Source: Tubiluchus corallicola (taxonomy: Eukaryota > Priapulida > Priapulimorpha > Priapulimorphida > Tubiluchidae). From it: a DNA stretch of 53,861 bases. The DNA is taken from NCBI GenBank assembly GCA_030141605.1, contig JAQGDQ010001225.1, positions 1 through 53,861 of the forward strand, read 5' to 3'. The first letter of the stretch is position 1, and each line of letters starts with the position of its first letter. This document shows positions 33,781 to 43,500 of this stretch, one piece after another. Under the pieces are notes generated by a model. That model ran no database searches and was not told the DNA's origin. It saw nothing but the letters and a program-made list of their open reading frames with translations. The position numbers were made by a program, and so were the translations under genes.

Positions 33781-36354
33781 GTAAGTACTGCGACAGTATA
33801 TGTGAATGAAAATCATTGAATGAACGAAAAGTTAAAAAACGAATGACTGAGTGAATAAGCAAAGAAAAGAAAAAATAAAAGAAACAAAGAACGAACTGAT
33901 GAATGAAAAGTTAAAACAAACGAATGATTATAATTAATTTATTAATTAATTAATTAATGCACATAATTATTATGTACGAATAAATGAATGAAGGAATGCA
34001 TGAACGAACAGAGAAATGAAGAAATGAATGAATAAACGGGTGATTTGCATAAACAAATGAAGAAATATATCAGAAAAATAAGTAAATAAGTGAGTTAGTA
34101 GTTAAAATGAAAGAAAATTTGTGAGTGAATGAACAAACAAGTAACTGAGGGACACTCGACAACTAAATGAACAAACTAAACTATTTTTCTCAGAGTCTCT
34201 CGTCCTTCAAGAACTTCATCAGCTGACATCAACCTGATATAGCTAGAAGATCTTAAATGATATCAACTTAATATAGCTAGGATCTTTCAAGATCTTAGCT
34301 GTATAAAGTTGAAGTCAGCTGATGAAGCACGTAAGGGACGAAAACTTATGAGAAAAATAAAAATTTCTTTCAGTCTTAATGGACATTTTGAGTTCTTTTA
34401 CGGTGGCGACTATGGCAAAATCTCAGAAGAGCACTATCTTACTTTCAAGCTACGAATACGTGAATCGACTAATTAAAATTGAACGAACTTATAAACTAAA
34501 ATAATTATATTATTAAACCAACTCTATTAGATTTTAATATGCCAAGGTTATTAGATGTAAATTAGTAAAGCAATTGTAGTCCTGTATATGACACCTGTCC
34601 TTTTTGAAATTTTACTTTTGTCGTGTCTATGTGTACAAGTATAAGTATCTTTATTTATTACATTTTTACAGCAGGAAAAACACAGCGCATAAAACGATAA
34701 TATGATGCAATGTAAGAAAATTATTATAATCATTAATTTATCTGAGATATGATATTAAACTGATTGGTGAAAATGTGGCGAAGAATTAAAAGTTATCAAA
34801 GTGAACCACAAAGAAACGATTAAAATATACAACTACGTGAACAAACATCAAAAGGAGTAAACAAAAAAACTTGCAAACTAATTAAAAAAACAAGAAGAGG
34901 GATTCATCGATCAGTAGAGTGGAGTATAAGAGCAAACTAGACTTGCTGTTGTTATTGTTGTTGCTGCTACTGCTGCTGTTGAACTTTGAAGCCTGGCTGC
35001 AAAGCACTACTGATTGTATCGTTTCAATTCGTTTGCTTTCCAGAGCATACAGCATTACCTGTCCTTGCTTTATCAAGTCGCTTTATGCAACACCTGCAGA
35101 TTATTGCAGGGAATTCGAGCTGCCCGAACTAACTGAGGCTGACTGTAAGTATGGCGTAGGCAAAGATGTCTGTAGATGCTGCGATGAGTGCAAAAGGGTA
35201 AGATTTTATTATCAACCGTGTTGGCATACTTTTTGCTGATGCTTTAGGTTTTTTTGCTATTTCCCGTCGTGGTCGATGAGTTTGGAATTAGAAAACAAAA
35301 TTTGTTTGTTAGGTAAATTGATTTCGTGATACTATGGCATTTATTTACTAACTATCTTTACTTTTACTATATGTATATATCTATTTACTCAACATTGGCA
35401 CGTATTTATTTTATGTATCTATCTTTCATAAATTTTCTTTAAAACGTTGACTCTAATTATTTGTGCTAAAGAACTGGCACTATATATATATATATACAAA
35501 CCAACATTCTATTACGTATGTACAGGTCAGAACAGAAATAAACTTTGTATGCTAGTTTGGTGACCCTAAAATTCCATTACCACAGCTCCTTCTATAGTGC
35601 AGGTATGAACGAGCCTTTAGTAAAGAATGATGATAATATATATATAGTAACAAAAACACAAACACAGCAGTTACATTTGAACGTTAATTTATATTTAGTT
35701 GTTTATGGTATCTTTCAATATATGGTATCTTCATCAGAACAAAGGAATTGACTGAAGGAAATATTGTGACAGGCTTCTTTGTAGGAATGTGTGAATACGT
35801 GAGTAGACACAGGCTTCAAGTTATGCATCGTACACTGTGGATACAGGCTAAACAGTACAGTAGCGGAATGAAGTAATAGAGTTGTGACAGGCAGAAAATA
35901 ATTTATGTAAAAATGGATAAAAATCCATTAGTATTTGAATTTCAGTTTATGAAGTATGTTGATGTTGGACCCAAAAGCCCTTTTATCATTACAAAACATT
36001 TGTATTATTGCTCAGTAGTATGATTATTATACAAACCAACATTCTATTACGTATGCACAGGTCAGAACAGATTGCACAGTTTTCTTTTTTTTGAACGTTA
36101 CAGGGTCCTGGAGAACAGAATGACAGTCGTAACTCTTAACTGAACTGATTAACTCTGATTGCGCAGTTTTTATTTTTTTAACGTTACAGGGTCCTGGAGA
36201 AATATGCGGTGGTCCTTGGGGCTTTAGTGGTGAGTGTGGCGATGGACTGGAGTGCGTCACGGAGGTTCTGCCTGGGTATGATCCAAATTTTGCAGACGGA
36301 ACGTGCAAGACGATAAAGAAGCCAGTTGGAGCTCCGTTCGATGACGACGTATAA
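33734..36354 (+). CDS. Secreted single IGFBP-domain protein, 3 exons
   Basis: CDS join(33734-33780, 35044-35197, 36190-36354), 121 residues. The N-terminus MKGFPLTVIVVGLVAQAYSI is a signal peptide (cleavage likely near residues 17-20). The mature part has 12 cysteines with the hallmark VCRCCDEC followed by GPGEICGGPWG, ECGDGLEC and GTC, i.e. one IGFBP N-terminal domain (GCGCCxxC type), and a short acidic tail FDDDV. Related stand-alone proteins in invertebrates include single-insulin-binding-domain proteins and the small hemocyte transglutaminase substrate of horseshoe crabs; ligand and role here are unknown. Exon phases (2, then 0) fit. AATAAA at 36612-36617. An upstream TATA box and GATA/E-box sites are listed separately. 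Confidence 0.9.
34182..34358. repeat. Inverted repeat, arms ~69 bp, IGFBP-gene intron 1
   Basis: Left arm 34182-34250 and right arm 34290-34358 are imperfect complements centred on CTTCATCAGCTGAC/GTCAGCTGATGAAG and ending in TATTTTTCTC/GAGAAAAATA. Confidence 0.85.
35044..35197 (+). CDS. IGFBP-domain gene exon 2
   Basis: Acceptor TTTGCTTTCCAG, donor AAAAGG|GTAAGA. Carries eight cysteines including CRCCDEC. A (TTG/CTG)n run at 34940-34985 sits about 60 bases upstream of the acceptor and makes a false poly-Leu frame into the exon. Confidence 0.92.
36190..36354 (+). CDS. IGFBP-domain gene exon 3 (terminal)
   Basis: Acceptor TTAACGTTACAG, starts GPGEICGGPWG, ends DDDV then TAA. Four cysteines complete the domain. 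A decayed copy of its acceptor and first bases lies about 95 bp upstream. Confidence 0.93.
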   Translation, partial: GPGEICGGPWGFSGECGDGLECVTEVLPGYDPNFADGTCKTIKKPVGAPFDDDV

Positions 36355-36974
36355 AAATCTTTACTGGCTAAATGTGGGAGACAGTTATGTATTAAATACA
36401 ATTCCATTATTCTCGCCATTATTAATCTTTTATCGATATTTTTATTATTAATTTCTTTTGTTTTTTAATAACTGAACAAAACCCATATTTTACTAATTGA
36501 CAATATTTGTGTCTGTGGTCGAAACTTTATTGGATGTAAATTTTACTGCAACGAAAATTGACCACCATTTTACTCGTGGTCATTTAAAAACTTCTAAATC
36601 GTGTAGAACTTAATAAAAATAGAAAAGATTTTAAATTGTTTTATTGTTTATAATTTATTATAATTAGTGAGTGAAGTTATTATTTTGCCTTTTGTTATTG
36701 TATGTTAACGTTTTTTAAGTATAAATGTGTTTTTGTTTTTCTTTTCTTTCTCGTTTTTCTTTTCCCCTCTTCTTTTCCTTCTCCTCTTTTTCTGTACGTG
36801 GTGAGTTCGAATGAATCTTTGGAAAAGTATTCCGCTTTCGCTTATCCGACTCTGACAAAGTGTGCATCTAGATAGACCTAGTCAGCTTTGAAGTTTGAAG
36901 AGTATGCAGTAGGCACAGCGACTGAATCCAAGTCCCTGGTCAGGGACCCACCTGATGAGGTGAAGCTAATGTGT

Positions 36975-37069
36975 ACGAAATAATAGTAATAATAACAATA
37001 GTAATAATAATAATAATAATAGTAATAATAATAATAGTAATAATAATAATAATATTAGTAATAATAATA

Positions 37070-37114
<45 letters not shown>

Positions 37115-37125
37115 GTAATAATAAT
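36975..37125. repeat. (AAT)n microsatellite
   Basis: AATAAT runs with AGT interruptions, forming the tail of SINE copy 2. Confidence 0.95.
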
Positions 37126-37375
37126 CTTTATTTAAAATCGGTTTTTGGCTGAACAATTAACATAAGCTTAAGAGTTTTTATTACTGACAGTAAATAACGA
37201 ACTACAGGTATATAATAGATACCATTTTTACACAATTTCTAACCTATATATTACGTGTACAAAATAAAACAGCAGATGCCATTTTTAAAGTCGTTGGTAT
37301 GACTGGCCGCTGTATCGAACTGGCGACCTCCAATACAAAAAGCGGACGCGTTACCACTAGTCTAAACCATCTGGT
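37120..37375 (-). mobile_element. tRNA-derived SINE, copy 2
   Basis: Same body as 23061-23336, with TCTAGTGGTAACGCG-type head on the minus strand, a CTTTAAAAATGG block and an adjacent long (ATT)n tail at 36975-37125. Confidence 0.8.
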
Positions 37376-38174
37376 CATAACAAACCCAAATGCATGTGCA
37401 TGCACGTTGTTGGGGGTGTTGGAGGGTATGCGGCCTTGACAAGCCTGTATTTGTGTTGCGCTTGACTAAACTGTACTTGAGTCATAGATGTAATATGGCT
37501 TGATTAGTGAACTGCTTGGGCAAATTAAGAAGACGGGCAGAGGAGAGCAAAAAAAGAGAGTATACAGATTAGCAGAACGCCATGGCGAGGAAATTTGTTG
37601 CTTTATTTTGTTAAAAGTTCTTGTTCTTTTTAAATCAGTTTTAATAAATGTGTTTTTAAACGAAGTTAGAAGTTTTTCAGCTCTACAAACTGAAACATTT
37701 GTACATTTTTGTATTTGTTTTCAACCCTAAGCCTGAATATGTATTTGATCTTGGGGCAAAATTAATTTGCATTAATTATCTAGTCTTTGATTCTCCCTCC
37801 TTTTTCTCGATTATCAAATTGAAAATAAACAAAAATTACAAAGTTCCCGACAGTACTACTAAAAACACTCATGCAAAGTCATCGGTTCAAGACCTAGAAC
37901 GGTCAACAGTTTTTTGTCCTTTCCAGCTTTTACATATTTTGTAATAAAAGAATTTATAATTATCATTCCACCAAAAAGAAAAATGTTTGGTGATTTTCGT
38001 TTTTCCTTCAAATAAACCAATAATCCGCAATGCAGCTTTTTTCAGGAACATGAAACATAAACACATGAAACACGTGGTCATCATAATTATAAACCAACTT
38101 GGAGCAACCAACGTTACACTAATTATCAGAAGAATTATCTAATAAACTTTAATTTCAACAACACAATCGCACAG

Positions 38175-38430
38175 CTTAAAGGAAAAGTCAACTCTTCTGG
38201 GAGAATGGGCTGCATTTCAATGTTTGTTCAAAATGTTAGAAGCACTTAGTAATAGAAGTGTGATAAGCAATTCCTGTAATTAGTAAAATCACTTTATAAA
38301 GTTGTGATCGTTTAACGCTTTGCGCTCTCATTCTTCCATTAGTGATATCATTCATCAACTGAAGCAGTGCAGTGTCAATCTCCATCAAAAGTAATACGTT
38401 TTTACAAAAAATTAGATAGCTAATTTTGTA
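38175..38430 (+). repeat. Dispersed repeat family B, copy 2
   Basis: AAGTCAACTCTTCTGGGAG, AATTAGTAAAATCACTTTA and AGTGTCAATCTCCATC align with copy 1 in order. Confidence 0.75.
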
Positions 38431-39050
38431 ATGTTTTGCATGGACATTATAAGTGCGAAAATTTGCAATAAAATTAAGCAAAGCATGCTTACGGAATACC
38501 ACAATGCACTTACAAAAAGTCACAGAGTCCACCAATTATGTCATAATTTTCAGGACAATGACGCTACCACAGTGCCCAAAAATTCTGTACAGTGAGTAGC
38601 ACGAATTTTCTCTATGTTTCAAAGGCAATTTTTGGAAAGTAAAGTGATAAACGTAAAATAAATGCAATATACTAAATGACACATCCTTTCCTTTAAACTC
38701 ATTAAACACCAAAACAAGTAGACATATAGTAAGCACTTTGCAAAACAGATTCTTGAATTCTATGTAGTATGTAAAAGTAATACTCTAGTAACTCGACAAT
38801 GTCAACTTTATAGCCAACAGACATTATATGATGTAAACTCAATGATAGGTTTCAACTTGTTTAAAGTTGTAGAAAATAATGTTATCCTAGAAGATGCATT
38901 TAGATATCCCGTAAAATTGTAAAAAGAACCGAGTTAAGTTCCAGGCAGCTAGCAACAATAAACTTAGGAAAGGGTTGTATAAATTGTATTGAAAACAAGA
39001 ATTTTAATTTTTTGTCAAAGTATTAATTGAGAGCGTAGAATTTTAAATTA

Positions 39051-39167
39051 CAGTCTAGCCTCGTTATCTCGCCCCTTGTTATGCCGCCAAACTCGTCTCT
39101 CGCCATACTCGCCTCTCGCCAAAAATTTGCCCAAGATGGACAGTGGCGAGATAACGAGACTAGACTG
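39051..39167. mobile_element. 117-bp Tigger-type MITE
   Basis: Inverted ends CAGTCTAGCCTCGTTATCTC and GAGATAACGAGACTAGACTG, TA duplications at 39049-39050 and 39168-39169. Ends match the 925-bp element at 44596, so it is probably its deletion derivative. Confidence 0.92.
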
Positions 39168-39354
39168 TAATTGCTTTGTCTTCTTGTATGTAAATAATAT
39201 CTGTTCTTGTTTTTTGTTGTTATCAGTGTTTAATATTTATTTTTACTTTTACTACTAATCTACTAAATTCTTTTAATTGAAGCACTTATGTAACTTAACT
39301 GTACATGTGTGTTCGAAAATAAATGATATTAATAATAATATTTAACAAGTTATT

Positions 39355-42300
39355 CTAACTTCGGAACAAACTCAAACGCTTGACCATGTCCAAGTCAGCA
39401 AGGAGTTTACGCAACGACTGTTTCAAATACGGAGAAGTAGATGGACCTCCCGGCTTCTCCTCGCCATACCCGTCCTCCTCTGAACTCTCCAGGACAGAAA
39501 TCTGATGCTCAATGAAGTCCAGCCGGGAGCTGACCTCGTTCTGTTCTTCACTCACGTGGTCAAGCAAGTTCATGATACTTTGGTACGGCTGCGTTTCTTT
39601 TTCTCCCGACTTCACCTCCTCTTTTGTGTTGCTACACGATTGTTCAGTATTCTCATTAGCATTTACATCAGCCCAATCACCAACTCGGTTATCTTCGGGC
39701 ATTCTGTTCTCATTCAACTCAGTTTCGCTGCTGGCGTGTGTACCAAAAGGCATGACATCACACGCACTCTGCAAATCAGGTCCTGTTGTCGAATGCACAT
39801 TATCATCACCTGCAGCTATTGGTTTAATTGGACTACCAACATCTGTTATTTGCACGTCACTACTAGCAATTGTGGTGCTCGTGTTGTTCGTTGATGAATG
39901 TGGGTCTTTGCAAGTGCCAGCCGAGGGCGTGGATTCATTTGAGGTTACAGGCTGCGTGATGTCCTCAAATTCACTGATGTGCCTCTCATCGGATAAATGC
40001 AGTTCACTAGCAATAGGCTTATCTAAAGGTTTAGTATCATCTACAGTTTCTAACTGCTGCACCTTATCAAATTCTTTGCTGCAATCATTTTCTTCCAATC
40101 CATTTTCACTCAAATCAAAATGCTTGGACTGCGGGAGCTCACGCTCGTGCTGTACTGAATCGCCATTAGGGTGGTCAGAAGACGCACAGTCAGAAGTGAC
40201 AGCAGAGTTACCTGGCAGAACTCCCGAAAATGAAACATGAGATGCATTCACAGAAGCTGGGATAAACATATCTGTCTGTCGGCTTTGGATTTCAGATGAT
40301 GCGCAAATGTTATCATTGTGGTGATTTAGCACAAGTGAATCTGGTTTTTCTTTTGGAAGTGCCAAAAAGTCAACTGTATCTTGCTGCGGGACACAGGAAG
40401 CACCAATCTGGGAAACACTAGAAATTCGAGGCATTCTTCCAGTATAGCAATGATCGTAGTGGCCATACGGATCACCTCCTGCACCGTTTGCATTGACGCA
40501 GAGAGAATCCGCACTGCCAGGTGTGGGAGGCAGTTGCCCGTCTCTCACCCACGGCTTTTTAAACAAGGTCAAATCGGGGTTATCCTCAGACGTGGCCAGT
40601 TTTATCTTTCGCCAAAGATGACTGATGACCGTTCGCACCTGCGTCAGATCAGAACTGAGGTTGTGTATGACAAGGGATCTTTTCGCCCGACTCTCAACTG
40701 TATCAGATTCTGGAATGAAATTAAAAGCTGGCAGTTTGCCAGTTTCAAACCACGTCTGATCGTGCCTGTATTTTCCACGAAGCCTCAAACCCTTTGGACT
40801 TCTGCACATGGGACAAGTATACGTACTCGGTATGCTATCATCCGTACACCCCACACACTCGGCGTGCTGCCAGCAGAAACATTTCTCGCACTGAATCATC
40901 AAACCATTTTCATTGACAGAATTACAAACGCAGCTGATGGTTCCGTTTTTGGCAAGCTCAAATTTTTCGTCGTCATTTTCCGTTGACTCTAGCATATCCT
41001 GCGACAATTCATCTAAACCGAAAATAACAGTATCCGAGGAGCTGTCGCACTCCGGAGTGGTCTTTTCTTCAACACTTACCACAACATTATTCACAAGGTT
41101 CTTATCATCCGGTATTACAGAAACACTTTCTGTCATCTGCGCATCAAGAGACTTGAGCTCGACATTTTTTCCCGGTGTAGAATTTATGTCATCACTGACA
41201 TTTTTACGTTTTTCGTGTTTCTTCTTTGTCTCAGATTTCTTCGCTGCAATTGCTGGATTGTGATATAAACGACCATGTTTTGACACGCTTCTACCATGGT
41301 CGGCCACAACATTTGACAATGCACCATCACCACCAGGTGACTTAGCCAGTTCGAAATTAATGACAGCAGACTTTTTACTGTAAAACTTACTGACAGATGA
41401 TGATGATGATGCTTCCGCTGCAGCTGCGCTAGCAGATTCTTCACTTGATTTGGCAGCATTTACTACAATTTTTGGAACTGTAATCAATTCCTGCTTCACG
41501 CTAACATGTTTCTCATTTATCTTTTTCGTTTTGGCCAGTTGCGACTCAACAGGGTCTTCGTGTAGATGAACCGATGTTTGTTTCAACGAATGCTTCCGTG
41601 CCGTGAGACGCCACTTTTTGCGTGACTTGTGAGACGGACTTACGGGAGGCGACTTTTCCACGCCAACAGAAATGTCCGAATCAGTAGAGCAAATAGAAAC
41701 CGTCTTCTTCCTTTGCACCGATGTTGCAACATCGTCGTCATCATCATCAACATTTTTCTTGTCCTTGTTAGCTTGCACGAGCGCTTGCTGTTTGTTTGTT
41801 GTTGTTACTTCAGGTGCAGGAAAATCTTTCTTTTGTGTGGCACTCTTGGAAGACAACTGTTTCTTCTTCTTCTTCTGCGGTGAAACAATTCTTCTAGCGC
41901 GGTCCGGGTGATAATATTTAACGTGATATGCCAACAGACTCTCTTTTCGAAAACTTTTGTTACAATCCTTGACTTTGCACTTGTACTGGTTGTGGTCTTC
42001 TTCGATAATGAGTTCTTTCGGTGCAGGTGTATTCCAAGGAATGTATTCAAGCTGATAACCTCTGCCCGCTTCAGCCGGCTGATTTCTTGTCCGATCTTTT
42101 GGCGCGTGAGACAAATGTGAAGCAGATTTCTTACGATCTCTCTGTGCACCGGAATGTTGCGTTAGAGACGACTGCGCAGCTAGCACGCGAGCGCTCGGAT
42201 GTCGTTTTCTAGTGCCTTGTATGGGAGTCTGCAAACTAAGATGTCTCGTTCTGACTCCCTGTGATGTTAATTGGTTGCTAGGACGTCTAATCCGAACAGC

Positions 42301-43500
42301 GGCACTTGATGCAGTCTCCCTCTGAGCCATCACTACCAAATCTGAGTCAGACTTTCGTGTGACAGGTCTATGAGAAGGCGCTTTGCTACCATCACTAGCA
42401 ACTGGTGCCACTTTAGCCGGAGAGTTTAACTCTAATTTTTCAGTGCTAGTTCCGTGCAAAGGCACATGGTTGCCATGGCCAACTTTTGTAGGAGCAGCTG
42501 CTTGATGCATCCCGTTTGACTCTGCTGTTAATTTTTGTGATGATTCAGCTGGTGCAGCAGCCTCCGTATCGTTTGCTTCTATCTTGACCACTACGTCCAT
42601 TGAAAGAGAAGTCGAGTCCTCTAATGAGTCTGAATGTTTTGCTTCCACAGAAGAAACTTTAGTGGTTTCTGCCAAGTTATTATCTGAAGTTGCAAATGAG
42701 TTCTGTTCTTTGTCGTTTCCTTCCGTCGGATGCTTCACTTCACCTTTTCCTTCTGCGACACTTTTTGAAGCGCTGCCTTGCTTAATCTCTTTTTTATCGG
42801 GCATTTCCTTTTCTTCTTTAACCGCAGCTTGTTTCGCCTTTTTCTCCACATTTTTTTCTAGTTCTTTTCTACCTGACATGGTAGGCTGATGACCATCATG
42901 GTCTGTTTGAGAACTTTCTTCAACAGTTTCTACCAAACATTTCACTTCACATTCTTTTGCGTCGCTCGAGTTGACCCGCGCATCAGCGTTATTAGCCGAG
43001 TGGCGCTTCTTGTCAAAAAGCGAAAGGCGTGGCCTTTTCACTTGCGGCCGGGGCGGACTCAATTCCATATCGGACACGCGTCGTTTTTCGCCCTTGTGAG
43101 AATCCGTTTCCTTCGATGTTGACCGAGGAACTTCATCGTGTACCAAAGGCGATATGTTTGACGCATTTACAACTGTGCTGATGCCGTCGTAGAAAGCGAC
43201 TTTATACGAACACCCGCCTGCCGTCGCCGTAACCTTCGCAGGGTATTTCTTTCCGTTTTTCCACTTTGCCAACACCTCGCTGCCGACTTTGTATCGCGCA
43301 GGCTTCTTTTGCGCATCGCGTCTCTGCGAGCTTCGAGGAATGGGTCGTATTCTGTCGCTGTCAGAATCCAACCACTCGTCGAAGCGGGCACTCCATCGTT
43401 CAAAGTGAATCAGAATCCTTCGCTTAGAATCATCAACTTCGAGTATCTTAGCCGTGTACCATTTGTTCCAGTCGTCGCGAGCTTCGATGCGGTTTCCAAC
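39355..43500 (-). CDS. PHF20: PHF20-like exon 2 (all domains)
   Basis: Acceptor TCTTGTGTTTTAG, then 1381 codons and a stop at the 39355 end (…KRLSLFRS). Unbroken 4.1 kb exon. The frame is open through the acceptor-proximal Tudor sequence, so the protein does not begin at the internal methionines. Confidence 0.96.
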   Translation of the reverse strand, partial: VGNRIEARDDWNKWYTAKILEVDDSKRRILIHFERWSARFDEWLDSDSDRIRPIPRSSQRRDAQKKPARYKVGSEVLAKWKNGKKYPAKVTATAGGCSYKVAFYDGISTVVNASNISPLVHDEVPRSTSKETDSHKGEKRRVSDMELSPPRPQVKRPRLSLFDKKRHSANNADARVNSSDAKECEVKCLVETVEESSQTDHDGHQPTMSGRKELEKNVEKKAKQAAVKEEKEMPDKKEIKQGSASKSVAEGKGEVKHPTEGNDKEQNSFATSDNNLAETTKVSSVEAKHSDSLEDSTSLSMDVVVKIEANDTEAAAPAESSQKLTAESNGMHQAAAPTKVGHGNHVPLHGTSTEKLELNSPAKVAPVASDGSKAPSHRPVTRKSDSDLVVMAQRETASSAAVRIRRPSNQLTSQGVRTRHLSLQTPIQGTRKRHPSARVLAAQSSLTQHSGAQRDRKKSASHLSHAPKDRTRNQPAEAGRGYQLEYIPWNTPAPKELIIEEDHNQYKCKVKDCNKSFRKESLLAYHVKYYHPDRARRIVSPQKKKKKQLSSKSATQKKDFPAPEVTTTNKQQALVQANKDKKNVDDDDDDVATSVQRKKTVSICSTDSDISVGVEKSPPVSPSHKSRKKWRLTARKHSLKQTSVHLHEDPVESQLAKTKKINEKHVSVKQELITVPKIVVNAAKSSEESASAAAAEASSSSSVSKFYSKKSAVINFELAKSPGGDGALSNVVADHGRSVSKHGRLYHNPAIAAKKSETKKKHEKRKNVSDDINSTPGKNVELKSLDAQMTESVSVIPDDKNLVNNVVVSVEEKTTPECDSSSDTVIFGLDELSQDMLESTENDDEKFELAKNGTISCVCNSVNENGLMIQCEKCFCWQHAECVGCTDDSIPSTYTCPMCRSPKGLRLRGKYRHDQTWFETGKLPAFNFIPESDTVESRAKRSLVIHNLSSDLTQVRTVISHLWRKIKLATSEDNPDLTLFKKPWVRDGQLPPTPGSADSLCVNANGAGGDPYGHYDHCYTGRMPRISSVSQIGASCVPQQDTVDFLALPKEKPDSLVLNHHNDNICASSEIQSRQTDMFIPASVNASHVSFSGVLPGNSAVTSDCASSDHPNGDSVQHERELPQSKHFDLSENGLEENDCSKEFDKVQQLETVDDTKPLDKPIASELHLSDERHISEFEDITQPVTSNESTPSAGTCKDPHSSTNNTSTTIASSDVQITDVGSPIKPIAAGDDNVHSTTGPDLQSACDVMPFGTHASSETELNENRMPEDNRVGDWADVNANENTEQSCSNTKEEVKSGEKETQPYQSIMNLLDHVSEEQNEVSSRLDFIEHQISVLESSEEDGYGEEKPGGPSTSPYLKQSLRKLLADLDMVKRLSLFRS

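Larger units (their letters stand above)
36660..39050. other. Intergenic between the IGFBP-domain gene and PHF20-like
   Basis: Apart from the AAT tract, SINE copy 2 and family B copy 2, nothing exon-like was found. Confidence 0.6.

Noticed and set aside
34319-34343. Hammerhead-ribozyme-like core CTGATGA ... CGAAA
   Set aside because: The intervening stem II does not pair well, and the inverted partner has GAGA instead of GAAA. At best a decayed motif.
35545-35751. 68-codon frame in IGFBP-gene intron 2
   Set aside because: No homology, AT-rich, and the gene's exons join in phase without it.
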